Positions 36,804 through 46,899 are shown, counted from the stretch's first letter. The stretch: DNA of 64,000 nt from Bacillus sonorensis NBRC 101234 = KCTC 13918 (GCF_001592005.1 NZ_BCVZ01000008.1:62001-126000), one strand, 5' to 3'. Made by a program: numbers and translations. The notes: generated by a model from the letters alone, not told the origin.

Positions 36804-37280
36804 TCAATCCCAGATGTTCGGGCGGTCTATTCTCATTGTTCTCATATAGTCTAATAACTGACCCGTATGAACAGATTCGTGGTAAGTGATGCGCATTAAC
36901 ATATCTCCGAGGGTTCTGACATAACCGACATCAGAACGGTCTATTTGAACATTCTCTAAATCGCTTACACTTAGCGTCTTAATGTAATTCAAGAAATCTT
37001 CACGAAAAGGTTTAGCGAATGCAAGTTCATCATCTACCGCTGTAAATTTTCTGTTTTCAAATGGATTGGATAAATTAGATCATGCTTTACTACCTCTTCC
37101 GATCAGAACTTGGTGATAAAGAAACTCGCCTTCTAATCAATGCCTAATCATTTCAGCACACGTTAAAGCATCTGCGTCTGGCTTCCAATTTAGCATTTGT
37201 TGAGGTATGGCTTTCCAAACTTTTATGCTCCTTCACCGAACCTCTTCAAAATTCAATATAAGTAAATCATTGTTACTCAT
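36804..37280 (-). pseudogene. DinB family gene with three in-frame TGA codons
   Basis: From ATG at 37280 (SD GGGGAGG) to the stop at 36804 the frame is unbroken in register: 158 codons, the normal DinB length. Codons 16, 48 and 67 are TGA (after NFEEVR, after AEMIRH, after GRGSKA). No TAA, TAG or indel occurs. DinB features remain (WKPDADALTCAEMI, LMRITYHESVHTGQLLDYM with metal-binding His). TGG codons elsewhere in the frame show Trp is normally encoded, so this is decay by point mutation rather than recoding. Confidence 0.8.
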
Positions 37281-37546
37281 TAAAATTTGTCCTCCCCTTT
37301 GCTTTTAGGTGGATTACACCAGAAAAATGTGTACCTATGTTCTAAAATAGCTAAAGTTATCAATTCAAAAAAAGATAAGAAAGCAATCATGTTAACGGAC
37401 TTCACACATGCATCATTCTTTGAACATCCGCAGTTATAACAGCATTCCCCTTGAATCATGCAAAAATATACTTGAAATCCATATTCATCTCTGTTAAAAT
37501 TCATTTCATAGCTAATGATTCTGATAATTAGAGGCGGGTCTGACAC

Positions 37547-38080
37547 ATGGAACGTTTAAATAAAAGATCGCTGCTCCGCAATGAAGAACACGACACACTC
37601 AGCAAACTTAAACAAATGCATGTTGAGTCTCTAAATCTGGAAGCGATTTCGATCGCTACAAATCTTTACCGATCTGCTCAAAGGCTCCGTGTCAAAATGG
37701 AGACTGAAGTTCTTTCTTCATACAAATTGTCTTGGACCGCCTTCTCCATTCTTTACGATCTATGGATTTGGGGCAGGCTTGAAACGAGAAAAATCGCTGA
37801 GCTGTCAGGCATTTCAACAGCTACGGCAAGCAATGTGATTAAAACGCTTGAAAAAAAGGGGTTTTGCTCCAAAAGCATTGATACAAGAGATCGAAGACTC
37901 GTTTTTGTCTCGATCACTGCAGCCGGTAAAAAAGTGATCGAGGAACTCTACCCTCAGTTTCACAAAGGGGAAACTCAGCTTATTTCGGGCATGACGAAAG
38001 AGGAGCAAGAAACCCTGAAAAAGCTGCTTAGAAAAGTGGCTGACAATCTTCATACCATAAGCTTTGACGGGAATCAGTAG
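37547..38080 (+). CDS. MarR family regulator upstream of tyrZ (YwaE-like)
   Basis: A 177-residue winged-helix protein with a MarR core (TAFSILYDLWIWGRLETRKI, ISTATASNVIKTLEKKGF, DTRDRRLVFVSITAAG). B. subtilis has the MarR gene ywaE next to tyrZ, so this is the likely orthologue. ATG at 37547 with GAGGCGG upstream. Target unknown; its link to tyrosine metabolism is by neighbourhood only. Confidence 0.85.
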   Translation: MERLNKRSLLRNEEHDTLSKLKQMHVESLNLEAISIATNLYRSAQRLRVKMETEVLSSYKLSWTAFSILYDLWIWGRLETRKIAELSGISTATASNVIKTLEKKGFCSKSIDTRDRRLVFVSITAAGKKVIEELYPQFHKGETQLISGMTKEEQETLKKLLRKVADNLHTISFDGNQ

Positions 38081-38084
38081 CGGC

Positions 38085-38292
38085 TTGTCTCCCTGTTTCA
38101 GAGAGCCGGCGGAAGGTGTAAGCCGGCACACAGACAAACGTGAATTACCTCCCGGAGCTTTCTTTGTGAACAACAGTAGCAAAGAACGGAAAACCCCGTT
38201 ATCTGAATGAGCGGAAGACGCTGTCTTCAACCAGGGTGGTACCGCGTGCATTGAGTCACGTCCCTTAAGGGGATGGGCTCTTTTTTTTGTTT
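38085..38292 (+). promoter_or_regulatory. T-box leader (tyrosine) of tyrZ
   Basis: Contains the T-box AGGGTGGTACCGCG (38233-38246), an AG-rich stem I region beginning GAGAGCCGGCGGAAGG, and a GTGAATTACC specifier-loop segment with TAC (38146-38148), the tyrosine codon. The terminator GAGTCACGTCCCTT / AAGGGGATGGGCTC with T8 lies at 38252-38292. Uncharged tRNA-Tyr should stabilise the antiterminator and let tyrZ be transcribed. It sits between the MarR gene and tyrZ. Confidence 0.92.
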
Positions 38293-38312
38293 ATAAAAAA
38301 GGAGGAAAAACG

Positions 38313-39560
38313 ATGAAAGCATTTGATCAGCTTACAGCAGCACAGCAAAAAGAAGTAGAAAGGCAGCTTCAGCTATACATGACAGGCGCCCAGGAAGTCA
38401 TACCGCCGGAGGAATTAAAGGCCAAGCTCGTCAACTCCATTTCAACAGGCAAACCGCTGAAAATCAAACTTGGATTAGATCCCTCTGCACCGGATGTTCA
38501 TCTGGGACATACCGTCGTCTTAAACAAACTTCGCCAATTTCAAGAAAACGGCCATATTGTACAGCTTTTGATTGGTGATTTCACTGGGAAAATCGGTGAT
38601 CCGACAGGGAAGTCCACAGCCAGAAAACAGCTGACTGATAAAGAAGTTCGGCATAACGCCAAAACATATTTTCAGCAATTCGGAAAAGTGCTGGACAAAG
38701 AAAAAGTCGAGCTTCATTACAACTCAAACTGGCTGAAGAAATTAAACCTAGAGAATGTCATTGATTTGGCAGGAAAAATAACCGTGGCCCGCTTGATGGA
38801 GCGCGATGATTTTGAAGAGCGCATCGCCCTGCAAAAACCGATTTCCCTGCATGAATTCTTTTACCCGTTGATGCAGGGATACGATTCCGTCGTTCTCGAA
38901 AGCGATATTGAGCTGGGGGGAACAGACCAGCATTTCAATGTGCTGATGGGACGGCATTTCCAAGAAAGATACAACAAAGAAAAACAAGTCGTTATTCTCA
39001 TGCCGCTGTTGGAAGGCCTGGACGGCATCGAAAAAATGTCTAAATCCAAAAATAACTACATCGGGATTGATGAACACCCAAACGAGATGTACGGAAAAAC
39101 GATGTCGCTGCCGGACAGCCTGATGAAAAAGTATATCCATTTGGCCACGGACATAGAACTCGAGGAGAAAAAACAGCTTGTGAAAGACTTAGAAACTGGA
39201 GCTGTTCACCCGAGGGACGCCAAAATGTTTTTAGCCAAAACGATCGTCCGGATGTATCACGGATCGAAAGCGGCAGAAAACGCCGAACAGTCTTTCAAGA
39301 CGGTCTTTCAAGAAAACGGTCTGCCTAAAGATATCCCGGCGGCGCTTTGGAAAGGCGATCGGAAACTATCGATTATCGATCTGCTCAACAAGCTGGAGCT
39401 CCTCCCTTCCAAGAGCGAGGGGCGCCGCATGATCCAAAACGGGGGTGTCAGAGTTGACGGAGAAAAAATAATGAATGTTCAAACGGAGATTACCGTGAAG
39501 CAGAATATGATTATTCAAATCGGAAAACGAACATTTGTAAAGTTAAAAACAGACGAGTGA
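38313..39560 (+). CDS. tyrZ: tyrosyl-tRNA synthetase, TyrZ type
   Basis: Charges tRNA-Tyr. 415 residues, class I synthetase with the HIGH-like HLGHT (about 58-62), [19 protein letters not shown] region, KMSKSKNNY (about 236-244) and a C-terminal S4 RNA-binding domain ([18 protein letters not shown]). AAAGGAGG upstream. The second TyrRS type of Bacillus, controlled by the T-box leader. Confidence 0.95.
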   Translation: MKAFDQLTAAQQKEVERQLQLYMTGAQEVIPPEELKAKLVNSISTGKPLKIKLGLDPSAPDVHLGHTVVLNKLRQFQENGHIVQLLIGDFTGKIGDPTGKSTARKQLTDKEVRHNAKTYFQQFGKVLDKEKVELHYNSNWLKKLNLENVIDLAGKITVARLMERDDFEERIALQKPISLHEFFYPLMQGYDSVVLESDIELGGTDQHFNVLMGRHFQERYNKEKQVVILMPLLEGLDGIEKMSKSKNNYIGIDEHPNEMYGKTMSLPDSLMKKYIHLATDIELEEKKQLVKDLETGAVHPRDAKMFLAKTIVRMYHGSKAAENAEQSFKTVFQENGLPKDIPAALWKGDRKLSIIDLLNKLELLPSKSEGRRMIQNGGVRVDGEKIMNVQTEITVKQNMIIQIGKRTFVKLKTDE

Positions 39561-39570
39561 AACATATATG

Positions 39571-39597
39571 GCCTGGCTACTGCGCCAGGCTGTTTAA
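39571..39597 (+). terminator. terminator after tyrZ
   Basis: GCCTGGC and GCCAGGC pair around TACTGC, followed by TGTTTAAT. The rest of 39598-39897 shows no gene. Confidence 0.65.
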
Positions 39598-39897
39598 TAT
39601 TATCACCGATTCAATCTTGCCGCTGAATAAGGAACTTCAGTCTGTTTTTAATATACATGTCTTTTATCTCATGAAGACAACTAAGAATAACACACAGCAT
39701 GATTAATGGATCACCTGTAATGAGAGCACTCAGAGTCGTCGTATCGGAGCAGAGGCCATTGCCAAACCTGGGATTCACAGTATGCCAGCCCGGATACAGA
39801 AGTGAAACATTTTACAAAAATGGAAATACCCCATTGATATTTTAGTTATTTTGCCCTATGATTAAAGACGTACATAAATATGATCTGGGGGTTAATC

Positions 39898-40515
39898 ATG
39901 AAGAAAGCAACAGTTTTATTTCTAACGGTTTGTTTAGCAATTGTATTGGGGGCTTGTGGTTCTTCAGAAACCGCAAAAAACAGCGGGGATACTAAAAAAT
40001 CTGCCGCAAGCGAAAACAAAAAGTCCGATAATGACAATACACAGGAAGATGAAAACCTGAAAGGGAAAGATATCTATACGAATAACAAATTGAATATAAA
40101 CGGCACTGTCGGACCAATGAAATATACGATTAAGAGTGTTCAATTAAAAGAAATGCAACCGAAAAATGAAGCAACAGCTAAACTGCTCGGCGTGAAAGTC
40201 GGCGATACAGTTAACGCCGTAACAATTGAAATGTCAGGCGAAAATACATCAGATGATGATGTGAATTTTTATTTGGGACAAGCCACAATTGTCACTGATA
40301 CGAAAGAACAGCTTGAGCCTGAAATGCTTATCTCCAAACATATCGAAGGAGAATATCTAGGAAAAGTGAAAAATGAAGGCGCCAATGTGTACATTCTGAA
40401 AAAATCGTCTGTTAAGAATTTAAAATCGATTGAAATCCGGGTTGATGCTCCGACAAACAACGAATTTGAGCCTCTTGGAAAAGAAGTAAAACATACGATT
40501 AAAGTTAATAATTAA
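39898..40515 (+). CDS. lipoprotein with DUF4352-like domain
   Basis: A 205-residue lipoprotein from ATG at 39898 (GGGGG 7 nt upstream). Signal peptide with lipobox LGAC (Cys20) precedes a low-complexity Lys/Ser/Asp/Asn linker (about 21-55). The C-terminal domain (about 60-205) has the immunoglobulin-like pattern of the DUF4352/DUF5067 group (YTIKSVQLKEM, VNAVTIEMSGENTSDDDV). Anchored on the outer face of the membrane; function unknown. Confidence 0.85.
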   Translation: MKKATVLFLTVCLAIVLGACGSSETAKNSGDTKKSAASENKKSDNDNTQEDENLKGKDIYTNNKLNINGTVGPMKYTIKSVQLKEMQPKNEATAKLLGVKVGDTVNAVTIEMSGENTSDDDVNFYLGQATIVTDTKEQLEPEMLISKHIEGEYLGKVKNEGANVYILKKSSVKNLKSIEIRVDAPTNNEFEPLGKEVKHTIKVNN

Positions 40516-40523
40516 CGAAGATT

Positions 40524-40547
40524 GCCCTTTTTAGGGCTTTTCTTCTC
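40524..40547 (+). terminator. terminator after the lipoprotein gene
   Basis: GCCCT-TTTT-AGGGC followed by TTTTCTTCTC. Confidence 0.65.
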
Positions 40548-40943
40548 AGAAAAAAAGAACAAACATTCCCTTATCGAAATCACACTCAGCAGATCCTGCC
40601 TTTTATTGATGGAATGTATCTCCCTGCACAAAAAACACCCCTTAGAGTGCTTTAAATAAGGGCTCCGTCAAACTCGGCATACACCGGTATTCCCCTCCCC
40701 TAAAACATCATATCCTTTTTCACTTGTTTGACTGCTGCCTTACGAAAAGTGGCGATTTGGGGTAGATTTAGAATTCTTTGGCATTACTTGCCCCTCATCG
40801 AAAAGCGAAGAGTTTCATGAAACACTGGGTAAAAAGCAGAAAAAGAAAGGCCGCAGCTATATTCCGGCCTTTCTTTTCTTCGTTGAAAAGCAGCTTCTGG
40901 ACATCTTGAAGGAAAGCCGCGGCAAACCGCCCCCCTTTCAAGC
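40548..40943. other. non-coding stretch with a terminator hairpin
   Basis: No gene recognised. AAAGAAAGGCCG and CGGCCTTTCTTTTC (40842-40880) form a strong hairpin that could end transcription from the left, and from the hydrolase gene on the minus strand. Confidence 0.5.
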
Positions 40944-41771
40944 TTATTTGTTGTTCTTCTGCAAAAACGCCATAACAGCTGTTGTCATATCCTGTGCTTC
41001 TTTTGGCGCATCCGGAGAACCGAACATCTTATTTAAACCGCTATGGGATAAGTTCTTGACTTGATAAACAAATTCAGAACCTGCCGCTTTGTTTAAGGTT
41101 TCTGCAAAATGATACACAGCTGGATCTCCCCAGCGCGTAACAAGGTAAGCCGGCGGCATATTTGGTTTGTTTATGTAGGTGAGCGGTGATGCTTCTGTCC
41201 ACACCTTTTGATCAGCGCCAAACACCTTTTTATATGACGGAATCGCTTCAATGAATTGCTTTATATTTAAAGGGCCGTCTAATATAACAATAGAATTGAG
41301 TAATGCCGGTTCAAGACCGACTCGATGCAAATATTTTGCATCCGTGGCGATTAAGCCCGCCAAGTGCCCCCCTGCCGAATGCCCCATGACATTTATTTTC
41401 GATTGATCAATTTGATACTCATCAGCATGATTCGTCACCCATTGAATCGCCTTTGCAACATCATAGGCCATATCATTATACTGAACATCGGGATGAAGCC
41501 GATAGTTGACAGACACGAATACATATCCCTTTTCTGTAAAATACGCCGGCTTTGAAGCAACATTGCTCTTGTCTCCGCCTGTCCATCCCCCTCCATGAAG
41601 ATAGATGATAACGGGATGTTTTTCTTTTTTGTCCGTCTTCGGTGTATATATATCCAGTGTTTGTTTTTCTTCTTTTTCATAATGAATATTTTTTATGTTC
41701 TTGTTTGCAGTGCATGCGAATAAACCGATACATACAATGATTAATGCTGCCCATTTGATAATTCGTCTCAA
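40944..41771 (-). CDS. alpha/beta-hydrolase lipoprotein (carboxylesterase-like)
   Basis: 275 residues with a lipobox LFAC (Cys20), so it is a membrane-anchored extracellular esterase. The oxyanion motif HGGGWTGG (about 59-66) and nucleophile GHSAGGHLAG (Ser about 132) identify the HSL/BD-FAE esterase group. The catalytic His is probably in NLSHSGLNKM near residue 243. Monocistronic. Substrate unknown. Confidence 0.85.
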   Translation of the reverse strand: MRRIIKWAALIIVCIGLFACTANKNIKNIHYEKEEKQTLDIYTPKTDKKEKHPVIIYLHGGGWTGGDKSNVASKPAYFTEKGYVFVSVNYRLHPDVQYNDMAYDVAKAIQWVTNHADEYQIDQSKINVMGHSAGGHLAGLIATDAKYLHRVGLEPALLNSIVILDGPLNIKQFIEAIPSYKKVFGADQKVWTEASPLTYINKPNMPPAYLVTRWGDPAVYHFAETLNKAAGSEFVYQVKNLSHSGLNKMFGSPDAPKEAQDMTTAVMAFLQKNNK

Positions 41772-42322
41772 ATTTTAAACACCTTTCTCTATAGCGATGT
41801 TGTGAAACATGTGATTGGCGGATCACGTTGATCTATATGAAGAACATGAAATGTATGTTGAATACAAGACACGTCCAATTAGAAAAAGAACACTTCAAAA
41901 TTCCGATGCTGCTCAAATCTTAATTTATCGGATAAGAAAACTCCTGCTACGAGGCGGAAAAGATTCCGCCTCCCCCGTGCGACTGTAAATGTCAGACAGA
42001 GATCTAGTCGGAGTATGCGGTCGTAAATCTCTCTGCTCAGAAGCGGTCTTTTCAAATAGCATTTAGAAAACATTGATACATTCATTATAAACAGAAACAA
42101 GATACTTACAATTATGAATTGAGCGCAATCCACAAAAATGGAAGCTGAATAGGAGGGATCGACAAAATAACCATTCAATGATCGCGTGTCCGGATTGGGA
42201 AGCGCACGCCGATATAGATGGTTCATTGCAGATACTGGTAACAAAAGAGGCCGGCGTCACCATCACCTTGCCTCTTTTGTTTTTGTCCGGGTGCGGAGGT
42301 TGATGGTGATGCCTTTTTCCTT
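41772..42322. other. non-coding region between hydrolase and cstB genes
   Basis: No gene recognised. It contains a perfect hairpin GAGGCGGAA/TTCCGCCTC at 41950-41971, and a bidirectional terminator candidate AAAAGAGGC / GCCTCTTTT (42244-42279) with T-runs, just after cstB. Confidence 0.5.
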
Positions 42323-43747
42323 TCAAAGTTTTCTTACTTTATTTTCATCTTGAACATCTTTTTTCCACTGGGCGTATCCGCCTGTCATGTTATACACCAC
42401 TTTTATTCCAGCCGCCTGCAGCAGGCTTGCGCCGATAGCCGACCGAACGCCGGAACCGCATTGGACAATCACCGGACGTCCGGCAGGAATTTCATCCAGG
42501 CGATCCGGAATCGTTCCAAGCATCATATGTTTCGCACCTTCAATATGCCCTTCTTTCCATTCGTTTAAATACCGAACATCAAGAATTTGTGCATGTTCTT
42601 CTTGAAGCAAAGCATTCGCTTCCTTCGGTGAAATGTTTTGGTATGATTCACGTGCTGAAGATGAGGCGACCGCTTTGTCTGCATCCATAGCATACGGAAT
42701 TTGATCAATACCGATAGAATGCAGAGTTTCTTTGATATCATCCAGTTCCGCAGGGTTTGCTAATACATAAAGAGGCCGTTGATAGTCTACAATCCAGCCG
42801 GCCCAGGTCGCAAATGATGAACGAAATGGCAAATTGATCGTTCCCTTTAGATGGTCTTTTGCAAACAGAGACGGCTCGCGTGTATCGATGACTTGTGCTC
42901 CGTTTCGAATGCTTTCTTCTAATTGAACGATATCAGTCATTTCTTTTGTTGCGGGTACATTCGCCAACAGAGCAGGTCCGGTTTTATTCATTTGTTTCAT
43001 CACAGCAAAATACGTGGGCGGTTCAGGCTGCCCATCCAGCAAGGCTTCCACAAACAAATCTCGGCTTGTATGCTGAAAAGCCCAATTAAACCTTTTCTCA
43101 TATCCTACAGTTGAAGAGGGGATCGCTCCGAGAGACTTTCCGCACGCACTGCCTGCCCCATGCCCCGGCCAAACTTGCATATAATCAGGGAGTTCCCTGA
43201 ATTTTTCCAGAGATTCGAACATTTCATGGGCACCTGCGTTTGCCGCGCCTTGTGCGCCTGCTACTTTTTCCAGTAAATCCGGCCGGCCGATGTCACCTGC
43301 GAATACAAAATCTCCTGTAAAGATGCCCATTGGCTGATCCGCATGTCCGCCGCCATCCGTTAAGATAAATGAAAGACTTTCAGGGGTATGGCCTGGTGTA
43401 TGAATCACCTCAAATATGAGATTGCCAATTTTAACATCATCGCCGTCTTTTAATAGACGGTGAGGAAGGTGATCAACATATTGATACTTCCAATCTTGCC
43501 CCCCTTCATCTGACAGGTATAATGTGGCATTAAGCGTTTCAGCAAGTTCACGTGCTCCGGAAACAAAATCTGCATGGATATGTGTTTCCAAAGCTCCCAC
43601 AATGCTCATCCCATGCTTTTCCGCTGCCTCTATATACGGTGCGATGTTTCGCGCCGGGTCGATCACCACAGCCTGTTTTGACGTCTGGCATCCCACCAGA
43701 TAAGAGGCTTGAGCTAATCTTTCATCATAAAAATATTTTAATAGCAT
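42323..43747 (-). CDS. cstB: persulfide dioxygenase-sulfurtransferase fusion, CstB type
   Basis: A 474-residue fusion. The N-terminal metallo-beta-lactamase domain has HIHADF (about 56-61), HTPGH (about 116-120) and GDFVFAGDIGRPD (iron ligands of persulfide dioxygenase), with the CstB-type Cys at about 202 (GAGSACGKS). A middle rhodanese-like domain (about 275-350) has VLANP in place of the Cys loop and is probably inactive. The C-terminal rhodanese (about 370-470) has the active Cys in VIVQCGSGVRSA. It oxidises persulfides made by the adjacent SQR, giving thiosulfate. No CstR repressor gene is adjacent. Confidence 0.9.
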   Translation of the reverse strand: MLLKYFYDERLAQASYLVGCQTSKQAVVIDPARNIAPYIEAAEKHGMSIVGALETHIHADFVSGARELAETLNATLYLSDEGGQDWKYQYVDHLPHRLLKDGDDVKIGNLIFEVIHTPGHTPESLSFILTDGGGHADQPMGIFTGDFVFAGDIGRPDLLEKVAGAQGAANAGAHEMFESLEKFRELPDYMQVWPGHGAGSACGKSLGAIPSSTVGYEKRFNWAFQHTSRDLFVEALLDGQPEPPTYFAVMKQMNKTGPALLANVPATKEMTDIVQLEESIRNGAQVIDTREPSLFAKDHLKGTINLPFRSSFATWAGWIVDYQRPLYVLANPAELDDIKETLHSIGIDQIPYAMDADKAVASSSARESYQNISPKEANALLQEEHAQILDVRYLNEWKEGHIEGAKHMMLGTIPDRLDEIPAGRPVIVQCGSGVRSAIGASLLQAAGIKVVYNMTGGYAQWKKDVQDENKVRKL

Positions 43748-43813
43748 ATCGATTTTCCTTTCAGAAAAAATATTTAATAAAAGCGCCCTGATCGGCTTAT
43801 AGCCTTAAGCACG

Positions 43814-45007
43814 CTACATTTTCCCTTTAAGCATTCCCTTCCAATACATGATGGGGAGCAGGTTTTTTTTCAAAAAATACATGCTCCGGCGTTCAACAGC
43901 TTGATTAAATGGCATCGTTTCCCTCGGCCGTTTATCATAGTCGAACTCGGCCAGCACAACCTTGTTGTAGCCTGTCACAACAGGGCATGAGGTATACCCG
44001 TCATATTGCGCTCTCAAAGGACGTCCATCCATTAAAGCCATCAGGTTTTCTACAACCACCGGTGCCTGCTTTCGAATGGCTGCACCTGTTTTGGAAGTGG
44101 GCAGATTGCTTGCATCCCCAAGCCCGAAGACATTTGCAAAACGGTTGTGTTGAAGCGTGCGCGGATGAACATCGATCCAGCCTGCTTCATCGGCTAGTAA
44201 GCTATGTTGAATGAAATCCGGCGCTGCCATAGGCGGGCAAACATGAAGCATTTCAAATGGCCGGGTGATCATGCTGCCCGTCTCCAAATCTTCAAAAACG
44301 GCTTTTTTTCTCTCCCCGTCCACTTTCACCAGATGCCTCCGGAAACACGCCTGAATGCTTTTTCGTTCCAGCACTTTTTCCAGAGCTGCGCGATATTTGG
44401 GAACATCGAAAATCGCCGGATTCGCTGATTCAAATATGACGTTCGTCCGGTCGCGTATACCGGCTCTCCCGAATGCTTCTTCTGCTAAATACATGATTTT
44501 TTGGGGAGCTCCTCCGCACTTAATCGGTGTGTTGGGGTGAGTAAAAATTGCGTTTCCCCCTTTAAAATTGCGAATGGTGTTCCACGTATCATCAACATGT
44601 TCATATGAATAGATGCTGCACACGCTATTTTTCCCCAGCGTTTCAGGCAAACCTTTCACATGCTCCCAATGGATGTGAATACCTGGAGCTGCAACGAGGT
44701 AATCATAAGTGAATGTATGATGATCTGTTGTTGTGAGACGATGATTCTCAGGATCAAAAAATGCCGCGCTCTTCTTGATCCAGTCTGCTCCGTCCGGAAT
44801 GACGGAACCCATATCACGCCTTGTGCGCTCTTTTTCTACAACGCCTGCTCCTGCCAATGTCCAAAGAGGCTGATAAGCATGATGATCAGCCGGGTCTATG
44901 ATCGCTACATCTCCATGAAGGGCTTTTCGCTTCCGCAGAAGCCTCGCCCCTACCGTAATTCCTGCCGTACCTCCCCCTACTATGATCACTTTATAATGCT
45001 TCTTCAT
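43814..45007 (-). CDS. sqr: sulfide:quinone oxidoreductase
   Basis: A membrane-associated flavoprotein oxidising sulfide and passing electrons to quinone. 397 residues with FAD-binding IIVGGGTAGITVGARL near the start. Redox-active cysteines lie in SVCSIYS, TPIKCGGAPQK and HVCPPM. GLGDASNLPTSKTGAA binds FAD near the end. First gene of sqr-cstB on the minus strand, with a 66-nt gap. Confidence 0.92.
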   Translation of the reverse strand: MKKHYKVIIVGGGTAGITVGARLLRKRKALHGDVAIIDPADHHAYQPLWTLAGAGVVEKERTRRDMGSVIPDGADWIKKSAAFFDPENHRLTTTDHHTFTYDYLVAAPGIHIHWEHVKGLPETLGKNSVCSIYSYEHVDDTWNTIRNFKGGNAIFTHPNTPIKCGGAPQKIMYLAEEAFGRAGIRDRTNVIFESANPAIFDVPKYRAALEKVLERKSIQACFRRHLVKVDGERKKAVFEDLETGSMITRPFEMLHVCPPMAAPDFIQHSLLADEAGWIDVHPRTLQHNRFANVFGLGDASNLPTSKTGAAIRKQAPVVVENLMALMDGRPLRAQYDGYTSCPVVTGYNKVVLAEFDYDKRPRETMPFNQAVERRSMYFLKKNLLPIMYWKGMLKGKM

Positions 45008-45254
45008 CTTAAAACCTCCTCAAAAGAGCGGGATGTTAAACATGTCACGATCATATGAAGGCACTATAACCATCTTTTAGGGCTCAACAAGCTTGCAGTT
45101 CACCAATCATGCCGAGCGTTTCTCCAGCGGAGCCCCATATGTCTGTTAATCGGAATAACAAAATTCAACCGGCTTTATCATTAAACATTTTAAAGAGCCC
45201 AGGATTCTTAATTCCTGCGGATTCTCTTACGTCATAAACTCAACAGACAAAAGA

Positions 45255-46493
45255 TCAGAAGCATAGCGGCAGTTCTTCTAAAGCTCTCATCAGAAAGTTG
45301 CCTTTCCATTTGATCTGTCCCCTTTCACCTTTTATTTGTAAATTTGGGCAGCGGCGCAATAATGTCGAAATGGCGATCTTTGCTTCCAGACGGGCAAGCG
45401 GTGCGCCAAGGCAAAAGTGTCCGCCGTGGCCAAAGGCAATATGGCGGTTGTTTTTTCTTTCAATATCAAACATCTCAGCATTCGGAAACATCTTTTCGTC
45501 TCGGTTGGCAGAGGCTAATGAAATGATGATCACATCTTTTCTTTTGATCTCTTGTCCATGCAATGTAAACGGTTCGGACGCCCAGCGCAGGGTGGTCAAT
45601 TCAACAGGACTGTGAAAGCGCAACGCCTCTTCTATGGCTGAATCCATCAAAGCGGGGGTTTGGCGAAGCTTCTGCAATTGATCGGGGTGATGGAGCAGTG
45701 CAAATATCATATTGGTGATTAAGTTTACGGTTGTTTCATGTCCCGCAACGATCAGCAGCATAATTGTCGAATACAGCTCTTCTGTGCTTAATGTAGTCCC
45801 TTCGCTTTCTGTCTGGATTAATGCACTGATTAAATCTTCCGCGGGGTCGTTCCTTTTTTTCCGAACTAAATATTCCAGGTATTCGGCGAATTCTCCTATT
45901 TTATGATTGTTTTCTTCGAGGCTTTCAGGGGTATCAGTAAAGTCAATAACCGCTTGCGACCAAACTCTGAATTTTTGTCGGTCTTCAAGGGGAATGCCAA
46001 GCATTTCACTTATCACGATAATCGGCAAGGGGAAAGCGAAATCGTCTGCAAGGTTCATGAAATGATCGGGCTGTACGTGGTCCAGTAAAGAATCAGCGAT
46101 ATGTTGAATTCTGTCTTCAAGCTGCAAAATCATTCGGGGGGTAAATGCTTTCTGAACAAGGGACCTTAAGCGGCTGTGGTCTGGGGGATCTGAGTTGAGC
46201 ATATGCTTTGTTAACGGTTCTTCATTTTCCAACGGCATGGGACGGCTCTCATCTTCTTTTTCCGCAAATACATTTTCATAGTTTTTCTTTAACCTTGCAT
46301 CCTTTAATAATTGGATGGCATCATCATATCTCGTCATAAGCCAGCCTTCACCCAGGTCTCCCAAAGATACGGGATAAACAGGGCGGGATGCGCGCAATTC
46401 TTTATATAATTCATACGCCTCTTGTTTAAATGCCGCCGAAGAAAGATGTGCTTCAGATAAGATGCCGGAACTTAACTCACGTTTTGAAGACAT
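45255..46493 (-). CDS. cytochrome P450, CYP107-like
   Basis: A 412-residue soluble P450. I take ATG at 46493 (MSSKREL, SD GGAGG 8 nt upstream) over the ATG at 46547. I-helix oxygen-activation motif AGHETTVN, K-helix ExxR (EEALRFHSP), and heme-binding FGHGGHFCLGAPLAR with the axial Cys are all present. Resembles B. subtilis CYP107 proteins (CypA, PksS). Substrate and redox partners unknown. It is divergent from the broken tetR gene, with two palindromes in between. Confidence 0.92.
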   Translation of the reverse strand: MSSKRELSSGILSEAHLSSAAFKQEAYELYKELRASRPVYPVSLGDLGEGWLMTRYDDAIQLLKDARLKKNYENVFAEKEDESRPMPLENEEPLTKHMLNSDPPDHSRLRSLVQKAFTPRMILQLEDRIQHIADSLLDHVQPDHFMNLADDFAFPLPIIVISEMLGIPLEDRQKFRVWSQAVIDFTDTPESLEENNHKIGEFAEYLEYLVRKKRNDPAEDLISALIQTESEGTTLSTEELYSTIMLLIVAGHETTVNLITNMIFALLHHPDQLQKLRQTPALMDSAIEEALRFHSPVELTTLRWASEPFTLHGQEIKRKDVIIISLASANRDEKMFPNAEMFDIERKNNRHIAFGHGGHFCLGAPLARLEAKIAISTLLRRCPNLQIKGERGQIKWKGNFLMRALEELPLCF

Positions 46494-46782
46494 TGTTACA
46501 ACCTCCATCTCCCTGAAAATTTTGTTAACAAAACCTTTTATTAACATTATAAACCATAAAGATTAATTATGCTTTTTAAATCCATCCCGCAACATACAAG
46601 CCGTAATGTCTATTAAAATGTGATGTTGTCATGTCATTATGCATTTCAAAAACAAATGAAAGATATTTCTTCTCGAGTCTCACCAGTGATATTTTTTTAA
46701 AAACATCTTGGTAACTCCTCGACTGCTGCCGTCGACATGAATCATTGATACACCTCCTTTCTGCACTGAACACTTATTGACT

Positions 46783-46864
46783 AATGAACAATGTGTTCAT
46801 TATAATGTTGAGCACATTACAATTTCAATCGGCAATCAAGCTATTCATGTTCATAAATGAACAT
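46783..46864. promoter_or_regulatory. two palindromic operators between P450 and tetR
   Basis: AATGAACA-ATG-TGTTCATT (46783-46801) and ATGTTCAT-AA-ATGAACAT (46847-46864) share the half site ATGAACA. They fit binding by one TetR dimer family to both sites. The rest of 46494-46899 has no gene. Confidence 0.75.
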
Positions 46865-46899
46865 CACCTAAACAATTGTCTATTAATGGAGATTCACAA

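Noticed and set aside
36804..37280. TGA read as tryptophan in the DinB gene
   Set aside because: Tryptophan is encoded by TGG elsewhere in this frame and other genes end in TGA normally, so decay is the simpler explanation.
37280..37546. Cys-rich 88-codon open frame between the DinB relic and the MarR gene
   Set aside because: No ribosome site; it fills the marR promoter region antisense to it.
41879..42244. 121-codon open frame on the minus strand
   Set aside because: No ribosome site, odd composition, and contains hairpins; looks like chance.
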